DNA of 64,000 nucleotides from Rhodoplanes sp. (GTDB lineage: Bacteria; Pseudomonadota; Alphaproteobacteria; Rhizobiales; Xanthobacteraceae). Below the pieces are notes generated by a model that was not told the DNA's origin, ran no database searches, and was given only the letters and a program-made list of their open reading frames with translations. The stretch is from contig NZ_JACAAX010000014.1 in assembly GCF_013377085.1 (NCBI RefSeq), positions 62,001 through 126,000 on the forward strand. Reading direction: 5' to 3'. Positions 62,232 to 64,000 of this stretch are shown here, in pieces; positions within the stretch are counted from its first letter, which is position 1, and each line of letters starts with the position of its first letter. A program made the translations under genes and the position numbers.

Positions 62232-62275
62232 CATTTGATTTGAAGAATATCCTCGGGTCGAGATCGGGGTTTTGG

Positions 62276-62533
62276 ATGCGCGTGTCCGTGTCCGACGCTA
62301 AAGGACAGTTGACCGACTTGGTGCGGCGCGCCGAGGCGGGCGAGGAAGTCATCCTCACCCGGCACGGCCACGCCGCCGTGCGCCTCGTTCCGCTCAAAGC
62401 CATGCCCGACCGAACCAGCCGCCGCGCCTTGCTCGACGCCGTCCGGGTCGCCGGCGCCGCACGGGCGACGGCTGGGCCGAACGCCGCCCGCAGCCAAGAT
62501 GCGCTCTACGACGATGACGGTCTGCCCGGATGA
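62276..62533 (+). CDS. Phd/YefM-type antitoxin
   Basis: 85 residues: MRVSVSDAKGQLTDLVRRAE and AGEEVILTRHGHAAVRLVPL are the DNA-binding Phd/YefM fold, followed by a disordered toxin-neutralising tail. The ATG at 62276 has GGGG upstream; a TTG at 62240 would add 12 residues. It overlaps the toxin gene by ATGA, the standard coupling that keeps antitoxin ahead of toxin. Confidence 0.9.
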   Translation: MRVSVSDAKGQLTDLVRRAEAGEEVILTRHGHAAVRLVPLKAMPDRTSRRALLDAVRVAGAARATAGPNAARSQDALYDDDGLPG

Positions 62534-62913
62534 TCGCCGTCGACACTTCGGCCCTGATGGCGGTCGTTCTCGACGATCCCGTGGCGGATGCTTGCATCGC
62601 GGCACTGGAGGCCGAGGACCACCTGGTGATCTCGGCCGGGACCGTGGCAGAAGCCCTGATCGTCTCGGCGCGGCGCAATGTCGGCGACGAGATGGTGCGC
62701 TTGATCGATGGCCTCGGTTTCGACATCGTCAGCGTGACACCGGCGGCGGCGCGACGGATCGCCCAAGCCTACGCGACCTGGGGCAGGGGCGTGCATCCGG
62801 CGAGGCTGAATTTTGGCGACTGTTTCGCCTACACGGTCGCCAAGGATCACGGGTGCCGGCTGCTCTATGTCGGCGAAGACTTTTCAAGAACCGACATCGA
62901 CGGCGTTCTTTGA
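62530..62913 (+). CDS. vapC: VapC-type PIN-domain toxin
   Basis: 127 residues of the PIN ribonuclease family with the four acidic metal ligands present: Asp5 (VDTSALMAV), Glu41 (GTVAEAL), Asp97 (NFGDCFAY) and Asp117 (VGEDFSRTD). VapC toxins cleave tRNA or rRNA when the antitoxin is lost. Paired with a Phd-like rather than AbrB-like antitoxin, a common combination. All catalytic residues are intact, so it is probably functional. Confidence 0.92.
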   Translation: MIAVDTSALMAVVLDDPVADACIAALEAEDHLVISAGTVAEALIVSARRNVGDEMVRLIDGLGFDIVSVTPAAARRIAQAYATWGRGVHPARLNFGDCFAYTVAKDHGCRLLYVGEDFSRTDIDGVL

Positions 62914-62985
62914 TCCCTGCCGCCTCCGGTGATCCCGCCGCGCCCGGCCGTCGTACTCCGGTCATATCGCCGTCCGGAGGGCCGA

Positions 62986-63585
62986 ATGCGTGATCTGGTG
63001 GCGCGGCTGCGCGCCTATGCGACCGTCGATGATCCGCTCGCCGCCGCCGCCGCGACGGTCGCCGTGGTCGTGGTCGGCAATCAGCCCTTCTATCCGCTCT
63101 ATCTGCACGCCATCGCCGGGACGGCCGCCTGGCCGGTGTGGCTGACGCTCGCCTCGACGCCGTTCTTCCTCGCCGTGCCCGCGCTCGCGCGGCGGAGCTC
63201 GCTGACGGGCCGGCTGATGCTGCCGGTGGTCGGGATCGCCAACACGCTGCTGGCGATCAAGGCGGTCGGGCGCGACAGCGGGCTCGACCTGTTCCTGATC
63301 CCATGCGCGCTGCTCGCCGCCGCGCTGGTGCGGCCGCGCGAGCGGCTCGTCGCGTTGCCGGTGCTGGCCTTGCCGTTCATCGCGTACTTCTGGCTCGGCG
63401 GACTTTTGGGGGCGCCGCTGGTGCAGTTCCGGCCCGACCAGGACGCAGCGATGCTGGTCGTCAACGCCGTCAGCGTCGCCAGCCTGGTGACGCTGATCGG
63501 CCTTCTGGTCGCTGGCCTGATCGACCGGCAGACCACGCCGGGACCTGCAGGACCCATCGCGGTGCCCGCCATCACGCCGCAATGA
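62986..63585 (+). CDS. Hypothetical multi-span membrane protein
   Basis: 199 residues with about six hydrophobic segments (AAAAATVAVVVVGNQPFYPL, WLTLASTPFFLAVPAL, LMLPVVGIANTLLAI, LFLIPCALLAAALV, LVALPVLALPFIAYFWLGGL, VASLVTLIGLLVAGLI). The ATG at 62986 has CGGAGGG just upstream. No family recognised; no catalytic motifs seen. A CCCTCGC-TCG-GCGAGGG hairpin (63620-63636) follows. Confidence 0.75.
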   Translation: MRDLVARLRAYATVDDPLAAAAATVAVVVVGNQPFYPLYLHAIAGTAAWPVWLTLASTPFFLAVPALARRSSLTGRLMLPVVGIANTLLAIKAVGRDSGLDLFLIPCALLAAALVRPRERLVALPVLALPFIAYFWLGGLLGAPLVQFRPDQDAAMLVVNAVSVASLVTLIGLLVAGLIDRQTTPGPAGPIAVPAITPQ

Positions 63586-63897
63586 CGGACACGTGATGGT
63601 TGCGTTCCGTTGTGGGCTTCCCTCGCTCGGCGAGGGGAGTCATGCTCCCGCCAAGTCCGCATGGCGATCGATTGGCGCCAGTGGACAGTCCGGCGCTTTG
63701 ATCGTCGGCTCATCCGGTGCGTAAAGCCTGCCCGGTGCAAGCTCGCCCCATCGCGGCACCCGTCGGCACGGGAGATCCACGAGGGACGACCCCTACGGCC
63801 TTTGGCCGTCCGACCCCGCGGCCGCGGGGACAGCATGCGTACAAACAGTCGGAATTCGGAACTGCTCGGAACTTCAACGGCAGAACGGAGGACTGTC
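63586..63897. other. Intergenic region before the terminal small gene
   Basis: 312 bases with no gene. It contains the hairpin at 63620-63636 and several short GC stems between 63735 and 63835 (for instance CGGCC-TTT-GGCCG and CCCGCGG-CCGCGGGG). No known riboswitch motif could be matched. A ribosome binding site GGAGGA (63887-63892) precedes the next start. Confidence 0.45.
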
Positions 63898-64000
63898 ATG
63901 TCGTCTGCGAATTCGGTGCCTGGATCGACGCTTCGGCGTGGGTTGTCGTCCCGCTCCGGCGGCCATCGCCGCCTGTGCGGCTGCGTCAACTGCATCATGC
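63898..64000 (+). CDS. Start of a small unknown gene (cut by window end)
   Basis: Open frame from ATG 63898 to the window end (34 codons and one base), preceded by a near-perfect ribosome binding site GGAGGA five bases upstream. The visible product starts MSSANSVPGSTLRRGLSSRS and continues GGHRRLCGCVNCIM, giving a C-x-C-x2-C cluster. I do not recognise it. It could be a metal-binding N-terminus, a peptide precursor with Cys-rich core, or the start of a larger enzyme. Confidence 0.5.
   Translation, partial: MSSANSVPGSTLRRGLSSRSGGHRRLCGCVNCIM

Noticed and set aside
63735-63835. Possible riboswitch before the terminal small gene
   Set aside because: Stems are present but none of the riboswitch consensus motifs I know (cobalamin, SAM, SAH, guanidine, glycine) could be matched by eye.

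Overview
This 64 kb window is a high-GC, densely coding chromosomal segment from an alphaproteobacterium, most likely Hyphomicrobiales (Bradyrhizobium / Rhodopseudomonas / Xanthobacteraceae side). The basis is the tRNA-Leu - tig - clpP - clpX - lon block, Omp25/31-type porins, a DUF2865 protein, a short-form phosphatidylserine decarboxylase, and several families of dispersed intergenic palindromes of the kind common in these genomes. The taxonomic call is inference from gene content.

Layout. 1-8.1 kb: end of a sensor histidine kinase and a receiver-only response regulator, tRNA-Leu(TAG), then trigger factor, ClpP, ClpX and Lon (protein quality control). 8.2-11.5 kb: a repeat and two outer-membrane beta-barrel genes. 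11.5-14.2 kb: tRNA-Val(TAC) followed by two back-to-back units of about 1.28 kb. Each unit ends in a copy of the tRNA 3' end and carries one minus-strand gene (an AT-rich unknown; an exported alpha/beta hydrolase). 14.4-16.3 kb: GDSL autotransporter esterase. 16.6-22.3 kb: LysR regulator divergent from a five-gene catabolic cluster (SDR, RraA-like aldolase, Bug binding protein, enolase-superfamily enzyme, DUF1932 dehydrogenase). 22.5-33.3 kb: a long minus-strand set running thiolase, CoA-transferase, FabG-like reductase, 3-hydroxyacyl-CoA dehydrogenase, then a complete Liv-type ABC importer, with a LysR gene divergent at its head. 33.4-36.3 kb: zinc-independent oxidoreductase and glutamine-dependent NAD synthetase. 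36.7-41.2 kb: RND efflux adaptor and pump, no TolC partner nearby. 41.4-43.9 kb: DUF2865 protein, maleylacetoacetate isomerase, small Cys-rich exported protein. 44.2-48.2 kb: cysS, a degenerate DUF559 protein, a GNAT acetyltransferase and a 37-residue membrane peptide chained by ATGA overlaps, then citramalate synthase. 48.3-55.4 kb: CheB-CheR-histidine kinase hybrid, LOG-family protein, Atm1-type ABC exporter. 55.6-62.1 kb: psd and pssA (phosphatidylethanolamine synthesis), purL, bolA, exported RidA-like protein, grxD. 62.2-64 kb: VapB/VapC toxin-antitoxin pair, a membrane protein, and the start of a small gene with a strong ribosome binding site and a C-x-C-x2-C motif cut by the window end.

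The most notable structure is at tRNA-Val. A 15-bp tRNA 3'-end core occurs three times (11610, 12897, 14173). The motif TCCCGCACC lies about 37 nt upstream of cores 2 and 3 and about 37 nt downstream of cores 1 and 2. That is the pattern expected for attL, an internal junction and attR of two tandem integrated elements, but no recombinase is encoded in either unit. They may be non-autonomous single-gene integrative units, or remnants. Elsewhere the chromosome is peppered with palindromic repeats, two of which supply or overlap the stop codon of a neighbouring gene.
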